Of a stretch of DNA of 64,000 nucleotides, positions 17,650 to 26,498 are shown in pieces. Positions within the stretch are counted from its first letter, which is position 1; each line of letters starts with the position of its first letter. The notes beneath the pieces are model-generated. The model made no database searches, was not told the origin of the DNA, and saw only the letters and a program-made list of their open reading frames with translations. The stretch is from Actinomycetes bacterium. Lineage in GTDB: Bacteria > Actinomycetota > Actinomycetes > Propionibacteriales > Propionibacteriaceae. Both the position numbers and the translations under genes were made by a program. The stretch covers positions 1 to 64,000 of the forward strand of contig JAEVYS010000006.1 in NCBI GenBank assembly GCA_023392635.1, written 5' to 3'.

Positions 17650-17818
17650 CTGGCCGTCGTGCCAGGGACGGGGCCTGTGCCACGAGCTGCTCCCCGAACT
17701 CATCTCCCTGGACGAGTGGGGCTACCCGATCGTCGGTGGCGAGGTGCCCACGGAGCTGACCGGAGCGGCGCGGCGCGCCGTGGCGGGATGCCCCCGCCTG
17801 GCTCTCCGGCTGGTCTGA
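17624..17818 (+). CDS. Small ferredoxin, probable [3Fe-4S] type
   Basis: The 64-residue protein has the actinobacterial single-cluster pattern: SCQGRGLCHELLPE, then GYPIVGG, then AVAGCPRLAL, that is C-x5-C and a later CP. With three Cys and no fourth ligand, a [3Fe-4S] cluster is expected. ATG 17624 is preferred over GTG 17618. It is the last gene of the electron-transfer operon and likely passes electrons to or from the NuoF-like subunit. Ferredoxins of this size also serve cytochromes P450, but none is nearby. Confidence 0.85.
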   Translation: MAPSRLRVDWPSCQGRGLCHELLPELISLDEWGYPIVGGEVPTELTGAARRAVAGCPRLALRLV

Positions 17819-17849
17819 CCGAGCGGCCGAGCGACCGGAACGGGGCGGG

Positions 17850-19925
17850 TCAGCCGGGGAACGACGGCGGTCCGGCCTTGGCCGTCCGGTTGAGCAGGCC
17901 CGCCTCATGTGCCTTGCGCACCAGGTCGTCGCGCGTCGCTGCCCCGAACTTCTGGCGGAGCGTCACCACCTGCTTTCGCAGGGTGTTGACCGACACGTAC
18001 TGCTGGTTGGCGATCTCCGGGACGCTCGCCGCCGTGGCCAGCAGCGGCAGCAGCACCTCTTCCCTGGGCGTGAGGCGCAGGCCGGGCGGCAGCTCCAGCT
18101 CGGCGTCCCCGAGGTGGTCGAACGCCCCTCGCTGAAGGGCGCGGCTGAGGTAGCACTCGCTGTCGTGGTGCCCCCGGTGCTCGCCGAGGAGCCGGCTCCG
18201 CATCGAGCCGGGGAGGACCGCGAACGGCAGCAGGTTCCCGGCCTGCTCACAGGTCACGCAGGCGGCCGTCGCCGCGGACGCCACCAGTTCGTCGGCGGCG
18301 CCCGCCTGCCGCAGGGCCGCGCTCTTCAGCGCATAGAGGTAAGCCCGGTCGGCGAGCGACACCCTCGCCTCGAAGATGCCGTCGTCGGTCTTGGCGAGCG
18401 CCTCGCTGACGCGGCCGGCGCACAGGTCGAACCACGCCGATGGCACGCAGGCGATCGCGTTGTCGGCAGCCTGCGTGAGCTGGACGATCGTCCGTTCGGC
18501 CTGGCCGGCCGCCCCGATGGCGAGCAGCAGCTCGGCACGGCAGCGCAGGAGCAGGGTGGCCCAGGGGTTGCCATCCGCGTCGACGCCGGCCAGTTGGGGC
18601 ACGAGGGCGTCGAACCGTGCCAGGGCCTGCTCGGGATCGCCCCACAGCAGTGCGCTGGTGCTGAGCAACGCCGCATGGAGTGCTGGTGCGCTCAGCCACT
18701 GGCTCTGGGACGCCTCCTGGGCGTGCCGCTGGAGGTGGAGGGTGGCGGCCTCCTCGTCCAGCGCGCGGAGGGCGGCGTCGGCGTGCACGAGATGGAACGC
18801 CGGCTCCAGCCACGCGCGCGGCCGGCAGCAGTGGGCGGCGTGCTCGGCCAGGAACGCCTCAGCCACGCCGGAACCCTGGGAATCGCCGGCCAGCGCGCAC
18901 GAGAGGCCGAGCACGAGGGCGGCGAGGAAGCCGGGCACCCCGCACCCGTCGTTGAGGATGAGCGCGTACTCCGCCTCCTTCCTCGCCCTCGACCAGTCAC
19001 CGCGGAGCAGCGAGATGAGGCCGACGGCCGAATGGAAGAGCGTCAGGGCCCTGGCGGTGAGGGCCGCGTGGGACAGGGCCGAGTCCCTGATCAGGCTGAC
19101 CAGTGCCTCGTACGTCTGCGCGTCGAGTTCCACCGGGGCGCCGGGGTCCGAACCGGGCAACGCGGCATGCGCGAGCAGCGACAACGTGCCCGCGACCACG
19201 CGGGACTCGACGCTGGCGTGCTGCTGCCAGCTGCCGTGGAGCGTGCGGCCGTCCCGGATCAGGAGCGTCACCATGCGGTCGAGGTCGAGGCGACCCGACG
19301 CGGGCTCGTAGGCAGACGCGATGGCGCACGCGATCGTGAGGCCGGGATGACTGGCGCGCACCTCGGTCGGCGCCGCCGCGTAGCCGGCGCACACCTTCGG
19401 GTCGGCGATCAGCTCTCCGGACGGGTACAGACGCCAGACCGCCTCGGAACCGGCCCAGTCACCGGACTCCAGCGCGAGAGCGGCGAGCCGCGGGCCGATA
19501 CCGCCCGACTGCTGCGCCAGCCCCGCCGCCACCAGCTGCCGACGGACCTCGTCCACACCGGGCCCGTGCTGCTCGAGTTCCGCCTTCCAGCGGGCGACGA
19601 CCTCAGCGCGGAGCAGGAAGACGCCGCCGACGGCGGACTCGCGGAACAGCCCGGCTCCCTCCATGTTCGCCACGAGGGCACGCGCCACGCCGCGGGAAAC
19701 CTCGACGCCTGCGCTGCGAGCGGCGATGCGAACCACCTCGAGGGAGCAGAAGTCGGCCAGCGCCAGCCGGGCCACCCAGCGCGGCCAGCCGTCCACGTCG
19801 CCACCCGCGCCCGCGACCGGACGGGCCGTGTGAGCGGGGGCATGGGACGGGGCCGGTTCATCGACGGCGGGTCCCCAGGTCTCGCCGTCGGCGACCGCAG
19901 CGGCAGAAAGGACGTTGGTGTGCAC
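17850..19925 (-). CDS. Large LuxR-family transcriptional regulator
   Basis: The 691-residue protein ends in a LuxR/FixJ helix-turn-helix (about 625-685: LRLTPREEVLLPLLA, then ASVPEIANQQYVSVNTLRKQ). The remainder is helical and Leu/Ala-rich, like the tetratricopeptide-type sensor part of LAL/MalT regulators, but I see no Walker A ATPase motif. A GTG start is preceded by AGGGG. It begins ten bases after the GGDEF-EAL gene upstream, so both are probably co-transcribed, linking cyclic di-GMP turnover to transcription. The protein at 33643-35634 has the same layout and a very similar helix-turn-helix. Confidence 0.85.
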   Translation of the reverse strand: MHTNVLSAAAVADGETWGPAVDEPAPSHAPAHTARPVAGAGGDVDGWPRWVARLALADFCSLEVVRIAARSAGVEVSRGVARALVANMEGAGLFRESAVGGVFLLRAEVVARWKAELEQHGPGVDEVRRQLVAAGLAQQSGGIGPRLAALALESGDWAGSEAVWRLYPSGELIADPKVCAGYAAAPTEVRASHPGLTIACAIASAYEPASGRLDLDRMVTLLIRDGRTLHGSWQQHASVESRVVAGTLSLLAHAALPGSDPGAPVELDAQTYEALVSLIRDSALSHAALTARALTLFHSAVGLISLLRGDWSRARKEAEYALILNDGCGVPGFLAALVLGLSCALAGDSQGSGVAEAFLAEHAAHCCRPRAWLEPAFHLVHADAALRALDEEAATLHLQRHAQEASQSQWLSAPALHAALLSTSALLWGDPEQALARFDALVPQLAGVDADGNPWATLLLRCRAELLLAIGAAGQAERTIVQLTQAADNAIACVPSAWFDLCAGRVSEALAKTDDGIFEARVSLADRAYLYALKSAALRQAGAADELVASAATAACVTCEQAGNLLPFAVLPGSMRSRLLGEHRGHHDSECYLSRALQRGAFDHLGDAELELPPGLRLTPREEVLLPLLATAASVPEIANQQYVSVNTLRKQVVTLRQKFGAATRDDLVRKAHEAGLLNRTAKAGPPSFPG

Positions 19926-19935
19926 GGTCGACCCC

Positions 19936-22248
19936 TCAGCCCGTGACCGAGACGAGCTGCGGAAGCTCCGATGGTTCGTCCAGGCCCTGCCAGTGGTGCA
20001 GCCAACGACGAAGGTCGGGCGCCGGGACCGCCCTCGACATGAAGTAGCCCTGCGCCTCGTCGCAGCCCATCCTGCTCAGTTCGGTGTACGTCCCCGCGGT
20101 CTCGACGCCCTCCGCGACGATGCGGAGACCGAGGCTGTGGGCCAGCGTGATCGTGGACGAGACGAGCGCCGCCGTGCGGGCGTCCCCCGTCATCGGGATG
20201 ACGAAGGAGTTGTCGAGCTTGATCTCGTCGATGGGCAGGTCGCGCAGGTAGGACAGCGAGCTGTAACCGGTCCCGAAGTCGTCGACGGAGATCCGGACGC
20301 CGCTGGCGTGGAGGCGGGTCAGGATGGCAGCGGCCTGCACCCGGTCGCCCATCACGAACTCCTCGGTGATCTCCAGTTGCAGGGTCTCGGCGGGCAGCTG
20401 CCTGGCTGCGAGGAGCGCGGCGATCCGGGCGGGCAGTTCCTCGTCCGCGAGCGAGCCGGCCGAGATGTTGACCGCCACGGTCAGCGCCAGCCCGTCCTTG
20501 CGCCACTCGGCCACCTGGTCCAGTGCCTTCGCCAGCACGAGCTGGGTGAGGCGGGTCATCAGCCCTGCCCCCTCCACGACGGCCAGGAACGAGCCCGGGT
20601 ACAGAAGGCCCCGGGTGGGGTGCTGCCAGCGCACCAGCGCCTCCACGCTGTGCACCTCGCCACTGTCCAGGTCGACCTTGGGCTGGTAGTGCAGGACCAG
20701 CTGGTCGGCATCGATCGCTGCCTCCAGCTCGCGGACGGTCTGCACCGCCTCCGCGGCGTCCGCGTCGTCGGCCGAACTGTAGACGTGGAAGTCCTGGTGG
20801 CTCGTCTTCGCCTTGTACATGGCCAGATCGGACTTGCGCAGGAGCTGGCTCAACTCGGGACCGTCATCGGGGAAGAGTGAGATGCCGATGCTGACGCCGA
20901 CGCTCAGCGACGTGCCCTCCACCACGGCGGGTTCCGCGACAGCGGTGGCCAGGCGCGCCGCGGCATGCAGGGCCGCCTCGCGGTCGGCGTCGTCCAGCAG
21001 CACCGCGAACTCGTCGCCGCCCAGGCGGGCGAGGGCGTCATCGCCGCGGAGGGCCTCGCGCAGACGTCCGCTCACCTGGGCCAGCAGCTGGTCCCCGGCC
21101 CTGTGCCCGAGGCTGTCGTTGACCTCCTTGAAACGGTCGAGGTCGAGCATCAGCAGCGCCTGGCGCCCCCGGGCCGGGTCGGCGAGGCGGGCGTTCCCCT
21201 CGGTGTAGAACGCGCGCCGGTTCGGCAGACCGGTGAGTTCGTCGGTCGCGGCCGCCACCAGCCGCTGGTGCGCCATCCGTTCCAGGAGTCGGTTGGTCAT
21301 CTGTGCGCGGGCGGCGGCGGCGAGGAGGGCGCCCGCGGCGAGGCAGAGCGCCAGCGGGGAGACCGGCACCTGGCTGCTGATCACCAGCACCCCCAGCCCT
21401 GCGACGGTGGCCACCGAGGACACCGCCATGGCCGCGCCACGGCTGTCCCGGCGGGACGTGGGCGCGAGGCTCCGTCGGACGCGGGAGGCGGAGTCGACCC
21501 AGGCAGCCATCAGCGCGAGCCCGATCGCCCAGCCGGCGTCCAGTGGCGTGCCCAGCACATACGTCTCGGAGGTCACCTGCAGCCCGTAGACCACGTCGCT
21601 CGCCGTGAAGACCATCAGGCCCGAGGCCAGGAGGGTCCAGCGGATCCCCATGTCGATCCCGCGCAGGGATGCGACCCCGGCGATGAAGGAGACCAGGACC
21701 AGATCGAACACCGGTGGCCCCGCCGCCGCCACGGTCGCCAACGGGGACAGGTCCGCACTGGGAGCGAGCACCGGCTGCATCAGTACGGCGAGGACGGCGG
21801 CGGCGCCGAGCGAGCCCACCACGCAGTCCGGCCAGACCCAGGAGGCCACGCCGCGCGCGTGGCGGCGCACGGTCAGTGCCAACGCGGAGAGGAGCAACGG
21901 ATACACGAGCAGGTACCCCACGTCGGCGAGGGAGGGGAAGGGCACCGTGCCGCCGCCCATGCTCAGCACGAGGTAGATCGTGTCCCCCACCGCGTACGAC
22001 GTCACCGCGCCGGCTGCGAGCAGGACGTCGAGCCGGCGACGCCGCGTCCGCAGCGCTGCGAGCCAGCAGACCGCGGCGGGCGCCCAGAGCGTGAGCAGGC
22101 CCAGCCCGTCGTCGACGAACACGCCGAACCACCCGTCCCACGACGGGCCTGCACCCAGGGCGTGCACGCCCAGTACGAGGACATATCCTCCGGCGCACAG
22201 CCACATCACCCACAGCAGAATCGCGCGGGCAGCCTGTCTCGGCCGCAT
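19936..22248 (-). CDS. Membrane GGDEF-EAL protein, paralogue of the 10.9 kb gene
   Basis: The 770-residue protein has seven to nine N-terminal membrane helices, then GGDEF (RLGGDEFAVLL near 410) and EAL (VEALVRWQHP near 537) with DDFGTGYSS, IKLDNSFV, VAEGVET and QGYFMSRA. All catalytic residues appear present, so synthesis and hydrolysis are both possible. AAGGGG lies just before ATG 22248. It is nearly collinear with the protein at 10878-13433 but lacks the long disordered N terminus. The LuxR gene follows after ten bases. Confidence 0.9.
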   Translation of the reverse strand: MRPRQAARAILLWVMWLCAGGYVLVLGVHALGAGPSWDGWFGVFVDDGLGLLTLWAPAAVCWLAALRTRRRRLDVLLAAGAVTSYAVGDTIYLVLSMGGGTVPFPSLADVGYLLVYPLLLSALALTVRRHARGVASWVWPDCVVGSLGAAAVLAVLMQPVLAPSADLSPLATVAAAGPPVFDLVLVSFIAGVASLRGIDMGIRWTLLASGLMVFTASDVVYGLQVTSETYVLGTPLDAGWAIGLALMAAWVDSASRVRRSLAPTSRRDSRGAAMAVSSVATVAGLGVLVISSQVPVSPLALCLAAGALLAAAARAQMTNRLLERMAHQRLVAAATDELTGLPNRRAFYTEGNARLADPARGRQALLMLDLDRFKEVNDSLGHRAGDQLLAQVSGRLREALRGDDALARLGGDEFAVLLDDADREAALHAAARLATAVAEPAVVEGTSLSVGVSIGISLFPDDGPELSQLLRKSDLAMYKAKTSHQDFHVYSSADDADAAEAVQTVRELEAAIDADQLVLHYQPKVDLDSGEVHSVEALVRWQHPTRGLLYPGSFLAVVEGAGLMTRLTQLVLAKALDQVAEWRKDGLALTVAVNISAGSLADEELPARIAALLAARQLPAETLQLEITEEFVMGDRVQAAAILTRLHASGVRISVDDFGTGYSSLSYLRDLPIDEIKLDNSFVIPMTGDARTAALVSSTITLAHSLGLRIVAEGVETAGTYTELSRMGCDEAQGYFMSRAVPAPDLRRWLHHWQGLDEPSELPQLVSVTG

Positions 22249-22384
22249 CGCGTCACCCCTTCACGTTCACAAGATCATGGCTCGCCACCCGGTCGGCGTC
22301 GCCCGGCGCTCACCATCCCCCAATGTCCGGCCCACAGGCCGGCCCGGTCCGGGACAACTCTCGCGGGCGCGGAGGTGGAACTCA
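22249..22384. promoter_or_regulatory. Upstream region of the GGDEF-EAL/LuxR operon
   Basis: This stretch is non-coding. On the minus strand it holds an ATTGGGGGATGG element about 75-85 bases before the start. Similar G-runs occur at 13442-13454 and 35838-35850. No clear -10/-35 pair was recognised. Confidence 0.3.
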
Positions 22385-22402
22385 AGTCCCCAAACGGGGA
22401 CT
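22385..22402 (-). terminator. Hairpin downstream of the two-component operon
   Basis: AGTCCCC and GGGGACT form a perfect seven-pair stem around a four-base loop. On the minus strand it is followed by TTGAGTT, a weak T-rich tail. It lies about 140 bases after the histidine kinase stop and before the next promoter. Confidence 0.5.
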
Positions 22403-22539
22403 GACTAGGGGCGCGCCCTCGCGGCGGGGGTATCGGGAAGAGGACACGGGCGAAGCGTGGCGGTGATGCCCGCCCACGACCACGATCGTCCTCGCGGCCC
22501 GCGCACAGGGCTCAGCCGCCTGGACCTGGCGCCGGACCC

Positions 22540-23967
22540 TCAGCTCCCTCGCCGGTCCTGCGTCGGGCCGGCGGAGGGAGCGGAGGTCGCCCGCGGCAGG
22601 GTCACCGTGAAGGTCGAGCCCTCCCCTTCCACGCTCCGCACGGCGATGTCGCCCCGGTGCGCCCTGGCGATGTCGAGCGCGATGGCGAGGCCGAGTCCCG
22701 TCCCCGGCGTCGACCGCGCCTCCTCGGCACGGTAGAACCGCTCGAACACGTGCGGGACGTGCTGCTCGCCGATGCCGTCCCCGGTGTCGCTGACGCTGAC
22801 CACGACCAGCCCTTCCCGAGCCGACCCGGTCACCCGCACGCCCCCGCCGGACGTGAACTTGACGGCGTTCTCCACCAGGTTGAGCAGCAGGCGGACCAAC
22901 GCGTCGGTGTCGCCCACCACGGCCAGGCCGGGCTCCACCGCGTAGGTGAGCCCGAGGCCCTTCGCGTCCGCGGCCGGACGCATCGTCTCCGCGACGTCCA
23001 CCAGGAGCGCGGAGACGTCCACGTGTTCGGACGCCTCCGTCGCCGCCTCCGCCCGGGCGAGGCTCAGCAGGTCCTCGGTCAGCGCAGCCAACCGTGCGGT
23101 CTCCTGCGACAGGTCGGACAGCGCCGCCTCGTAATCGTCGGGGGTGCGCCGGCGTTCGGCGATGACCGACAGGATCGACTGCATCGCCGCCAGCGGTGTT
23201 CGCAGCTCGTGCGCCGCGTCATGGGTGAACCGGCGCTCCCGCGAGAAGGCGTCGTCCAGCCGTGCGAGCATCTCGTCGAAGGTCGCTGCCAGGCGCCCGA
23301 CCTCGTCCTTCGAGGACGGCAGTGCAAGGCGGCCGGACAGGTTCTCCGCAGAGATGCGCCGGGCGGCGCTGGTGATCTCGTCGATGGGCGCGAGCGCTCG
23401 CCCGGCCAGCAGGTAGCCCCCCAGTGCTGCCACCACGACCAGGATCGGTGCGCCCAGCAGGAGGGCGGACAGCAGGGTGCCCCGCAGCGCTTCGGAGGCG
23501 GCCAGGCTCTGTGACACCTGCACGACGGCGACGACGGTTCCGGCGCCCGGCACGCCCTGCGTGAGCACCCGCACCGAACCCGGACCGCTCGGGACGGGAC
23601 GCGTGGTGAGGTTCGTCCGACCGTCCCTGGCCGCCTGCAGGTCGCCGGGGTCGAGCGGCAGGTCGGCGAACAGCCCGAACGACGTCACGAGCCGTCCCGA
23701 CGCGGCGAACACCTGGACGGTGAACCCCTGCGACCGCAACTCCTCGCTGAGCGCCGGATCGAGGACGAGCGACTGCTCCGGCACGTCGATCCGTCCGCGA
23801 TCCACGTCGCTGGTGGCCACGAGCTGGGTGGCGCTGAGCCTCAGCGCGTCGTCCACGCCCGCCGAGAGCCAGCCCGAGACCGTCAGGAAGACGACCGTGC
23901 CGAACGCGGCGAGTGCCACCAGGAGCAGGGTGGCGACCCACAGGGCAAACCGCGTCCGGAGCGTCAT
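22540..23967 (-). CDS. Sensor histidine kinase (OmpR-type partner)
   Basis: The 475-residue kinase has an N-terminal membrane helix, an extracytoplasmic sensor of about 130 residues, a second helix (GTLLSALLLGAPILVVVAAL), a HAMP domain, and HisKA with RFTHDAAHELRTPLA (phospho-His near 250). The HATPase_c domain has N box LLLNLVENAVKF, G1 DTGDGIG, and G2 GTGLGLAIA. ATG 23967 overlaps the regulator stop (ATGA), so the pair is translationally coupled. The sensor resembles those of CutS/TcrY-like kinases only in layout; the signal is unknown. Confidence 0.92.
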   Translation of the reverse strand: MTLRTRFALWVATLLLVALAAFGTVVFLTVSGWLSAGVDDALRLSATQLVATSDVDRGRIDVPEQSLVLDPALSEELRSQGFTVQVFAASGRLVTSFGLFADLPLDPGDLQAARDGRTNLTTRPVPSGPGSVRVLTQGVPGAGTVVAVVQVSQSLAASEALRGTLLSALLLGAPILVVVAALGGYLLAGRALAPIDEITSAARRISAENLSGRLALPSSKDEVGRLAATFDEMLARLDDAFSRERRFTHDAAHELRTPLAAMQSILSVIAERRRTPDDYEAALSDLSQETARLAALTEDLLSLARAEAATEASEHVDVSALLVDVAETMRPAADAKGLGLTYAVEPGLAVVGDTDALVRLLLNLVENAVKFTSGGGVRVTGSAREGLVVVSVSDTGDGIGEQHVPHVFERFYRAEEARSTPGTGLGLAIALDIARAHRGDIAVRSVEGEGSTFTVTLPRATSAPSAGPTQDRRGS

Positions 23968-24650
23968 CCGGCGGTCCCCCTGGCGGACAGCCGGTAGCCG
24001 GCGCCGCGGACGGTCTGCAGAAGCTTCACCGGGAAGCCGTCGTCGAGCTTGCGGCGCAGGTTCCGGATGTAGACGTCCACGACGTTGGAGCGGTTGTACA
24101 CCGCATAGCTCCACACGTGCTCGGCGATGGTGTCGCGGCTGAGGACCCGTTCGGGCTCGCGCAGGAAGCACTCGAGCACCGCGTACTCCTTGGCGGTCAA
24201 CTCGACCTCGCGGTCACCACGGGTCACCCGCCGGGTCACCGTGTCCATGCTCAGGTCGGCGAGGGTCAGCACGGTCCGGGCCGGACCGCCGTCGCCCCGG
24301 CGGTGGAGCGCCCGCATCCGCGCCAGCAGCTCCTTCAGCGAGAAGGGCTTGACCAGGTAGTCGTCAGCGCCGGCGTCCAGTCCCGCCACGCGGTCCTCCA
24401 CCGACCCCCGGGCGGTCAGCATCAGGATCGGTACCCGGGACCCCTGACGCCGGAGTTCCCGGCACACCGCCAGTCCGCTCATCCCCGGCAGCAGGATGTC
24501 GAGCAGGATCAGGTCGTACGGGGTCGACCCGGCCCAGTGCAGGGCGTCCGGGCCGTCGTACACGGCGTCGACCGCATAACCCTGTTCCTCCAGTCCGCGT
24601 GCGACGTAGGCCGAGATCCTCCGCTCGTCCTCCACGATCAGAACCCTGAT
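23964..24650 (-). CDS. OmpR-family response regulator with apparent ATC start
   Basis: The 228-residue regulator has a receiver domain (IVEDERR, phospho-acceptor D51 in LILLDILLPGMSG, K101 in LVKPFS) and a C-terminal winged helix (LTAKEYAVLECFL, VDVYIRNLRRKLD). Homology begins at RVLIVEDE. The codon just before it, in the right place after GGGAGGGAG, is ATC, and no in-frame ATG, GTG or TTG lies between there and a distant upstream frame. The first internal GTG (24635) would remove beta strand 1. So translation either starts at ATC or this base differs from the true sequence. It precedes and overlaps the kinase gene. Confidence 0.88.
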   Translation of the reverse strand: MRVLIVEDERRISAYVARGLEEQGYAVDAVYDGPDALHWAGSTPYDLILLDILLPGMSGLAVCRELRRQGSRVPILMLTARGSVEDRVAGLDAGADDYLVKPFSLKELLARMRALHRRGDGGPARTVLTLADLSMDTVTRRVTRGDREVELTAKEYAVLECFLREPERVLSRDTIAEHVWSYAVYNRSNVVDVYIRNLRRKLDDGFPVKLLQTVRGAGYRLSARGTAG

Positions 24651-24670
24651 GGCAGCTCCCTCCCGCTTCG

Positions 24671-24702
24671 AGGCTAGTCCCCGAGATGAAGTCCAGATGA
24701 AG
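24671..24702 (-). promoter_or_regulatory. Response-regulator promoter with direct repeat
   Basis: On the minus strand two copies of CTTCATCT (24702-24695 and 24691-24684) are spaced eleven bases apart, the classical footprint of OmpR/PhoB-type dimers. They lie just upstream of a TAGCCT -10 box (24676-24671), about 20 bases before the ATC start. This arrangement suggests autoregulation. Confidence 0.5.
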
Positions 24703-24764
24703 CGCCCTCCGGTCCCGCTGTGCCCCCACGCAGACTGGCAACCGGGACGATAGGGGGTGAGGCG

Positions 24765-26498
24765 ATGACCATCTCGGCTGCGGTCGCCTCGCTGCCCCCG
24801 CGCGTCGACCCGCTCCCGATGTCGCCCCCTGCCCGGACCGCTCCTCCGACCGGGCTGACGCCTCCGGTGGGCCACTGGTACGACCACCGGGCGGTGGGCG
24901 TGGGCGCCGCGCTCGTTCTCGCAGCTGTCGGGACGGCGGTGTTCACCGCGGGGATCGCGACACCGTGGCCCTGGGGTGACGAGGGTGCGACCTACCTCGC
25001 GCTGCAGCGGGACTGGACGCAGCTCCTCGTGCTGTATCGGAGCCCGGACGCACCGAACGTGCCGTTCTACTTCCTCGCGAAGGCGTGGACCACCGCCGTC
25101 CAGGCCCTGTGGCCCTCGGTAGCCACCCTCCTGTCGCTGAGGCTGCTTTCCGCCGCCGCAGCAACCCTCACCGCAGTGACGCTCTACGCCCTGGTCGCCC
25201 GCCGTGCCGGTCGCCTCCCCGGCCTGTTCAGTGGGCTGGTGCTGATCAGCCTGCCCGGTTTCAGCCGCTACGCACAGGAGGCGCGCACCTACGCCGTCCT
25301 CGCCCTGGCCGCGACCGTCAGCTGGCTGCTGTGGGATCGCTGGGTGCAGCCGCGCGGCGTGCCCACGCTGGTCCATGGCGGACCGGCGCTGCCCGCCGTG
25401 GCGGAACGCGTCACGCCGCGCCGGGCGCTCGGAGTGGTCGGCTACGCCGCGAGTGTGGCGGCGCTGGCCGTCCTGCACACCTTCGGCCTGTTCCAGTGGC
25501 CGGCGCAGGCCGTGGCAACCCTGTTCACGCCCGGCACCGCACGGACCCGGCTGCGGCGCATCGCCTGGCTGGCGGCAGCGATGGGGGTCGCTGCCGCCGC
25601 CGCCCTGTGGCAGGTGCTGGACACGGTGCGCTACGGCACCGGCCCGACCGGCGTCCACCGCTTCCGGGTCGTCGACCCGGTCACGGTGCTGAGCCAACTG
25701 GCGAAAGGCACCTCCTGGTCCCAGGACCCGGCGGCATCGGTTCCGATTCTGGCGCTGCTCGCGCTCGGAGCGTCGGCGCTGCTGGTGAAGGAACACAGAC
25801 CGTTCACCGTGCACCTCCTGATCTGGCTGGTCGTACCGCTCGCGGGAGAGGTCACGCTGGGCGCCCTGCACACGAACCTGTTCCGCTACCGCTACTGGAT
25901 CGCACTCCTGCCCCCGCTCGCCGGCCTGGCCGGCGTGGGGCTGGCGAGCCTGCCGGTACAGCTCGGGCGCTTCGTCCGACGTCACCGCCCGCTCGACCGG
26001 GCCGGACGCGCCGCCGCCGTCCTCGTCGGCCACGCCCTCGCCCTGGGGATCCTCGTCTTCCAGGTCGGCACGACGGTGCCGGCCCAGAACGAGGTGCGCT
26101 CTCCGCTCGGGCACGGCCAGGACCTCGGCCGGGCACTTGCCCTGCTCGACACAGCGCGTTCCCAGGATCCGAGGGTGACGGCTGTCTTCACGAACGCACC
26201 CCTCAGCGGGGTCTTCGGGGCCCTGGATCCTGGGCTGCAGGCGCGAAACCCCCTGCTCCAGGTGGATCCGTCAGCCACGACGGTCTACACCTCGCCCACC
26301 TCGGCCGCCGTGGCGATGCGCATGCTCGCAACGGACACGACGCTGTTCTGGCTTCTTCCCGGAGAACGCACCACGGCGCATCAGGTCCTGCGCAGCTGGC
26401 CCCGTGACCTGGCAGGTGTCCGGCCGCACGTGCTGTGGATCGCTCCCGCTGGACCCGGCCTCACCGCCGCCATGCTCCAGACGCGACCCGGCCCCTGA
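24765..26498 (+). CDS. GT39/ArnT-like polytopic membrane glycosyltransferase
   Basis: The 577-residue protein has a polar N terminus and about ten to twelve membrane helices. The first periplasmic loop carries WGDEGATYL (D72-E73), the DE motif of GT-C fold mannosyl- and arabinosyltransferases that use polyprenyl-phosphate sugars, and YAQEARTYA, another hallmark. A C-terminal extracytoplasmic domain follows (about 440-577). Sugar and acceptor are unknown; protein O-mannosylation or cell-wall glycan are options. It is divergent from the two-component operon, with TAGGGGGTGAGG before ATG 24765. Confidence 0.8.
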   Translation: MTISAAVASLPPRVDPLPMSPPARTAPPTGLTPPVGHWYDHRAVGVGAALVLAAVGTAVFTAGIATPWPWGDEGATYLALQRDWTQLLVLYRSPDAPNVPFYFLAKAWTTAVQALWPSVATLLSLRLLSAAAATLTAVTLYALVARRAGRLPGLFSGLVLISLPGFSRYAQEARTYAVLALAATVSWLLWDRWVQPRGVPTLVHGGPALPAVAERVTPRRALGVVGYAASVAALAVLHTFGLFQWPAQAVATLFTPGTARTRLRRIAWLAAAMGVAAAAALWQVLDTVRYGTGPTGVHRFRVVDPVTVLSQLAKGTSWSQDPAASVPILALLALGASALLVKEHRPFTVHLLIWLVVPLAGEVTLGALHTNLFRYRYWIALLPPLAGLAGVGLASLPVQLGRFVRRHRPLDRAGRAAAVLVGHALALGILVFQVGTTVPAQNEVRSPLGHGQDLGRALALLDTARSQDPRVTAVFTNAPLSGVFGALDPGLQARNPLLQVDPSATTVYTSPTSAAVAMRMLATDTTLFWLLPGERTTAHQVLRSWPRDLAGVRPHVLWIAPAGPGLTAAMLQTRPGP

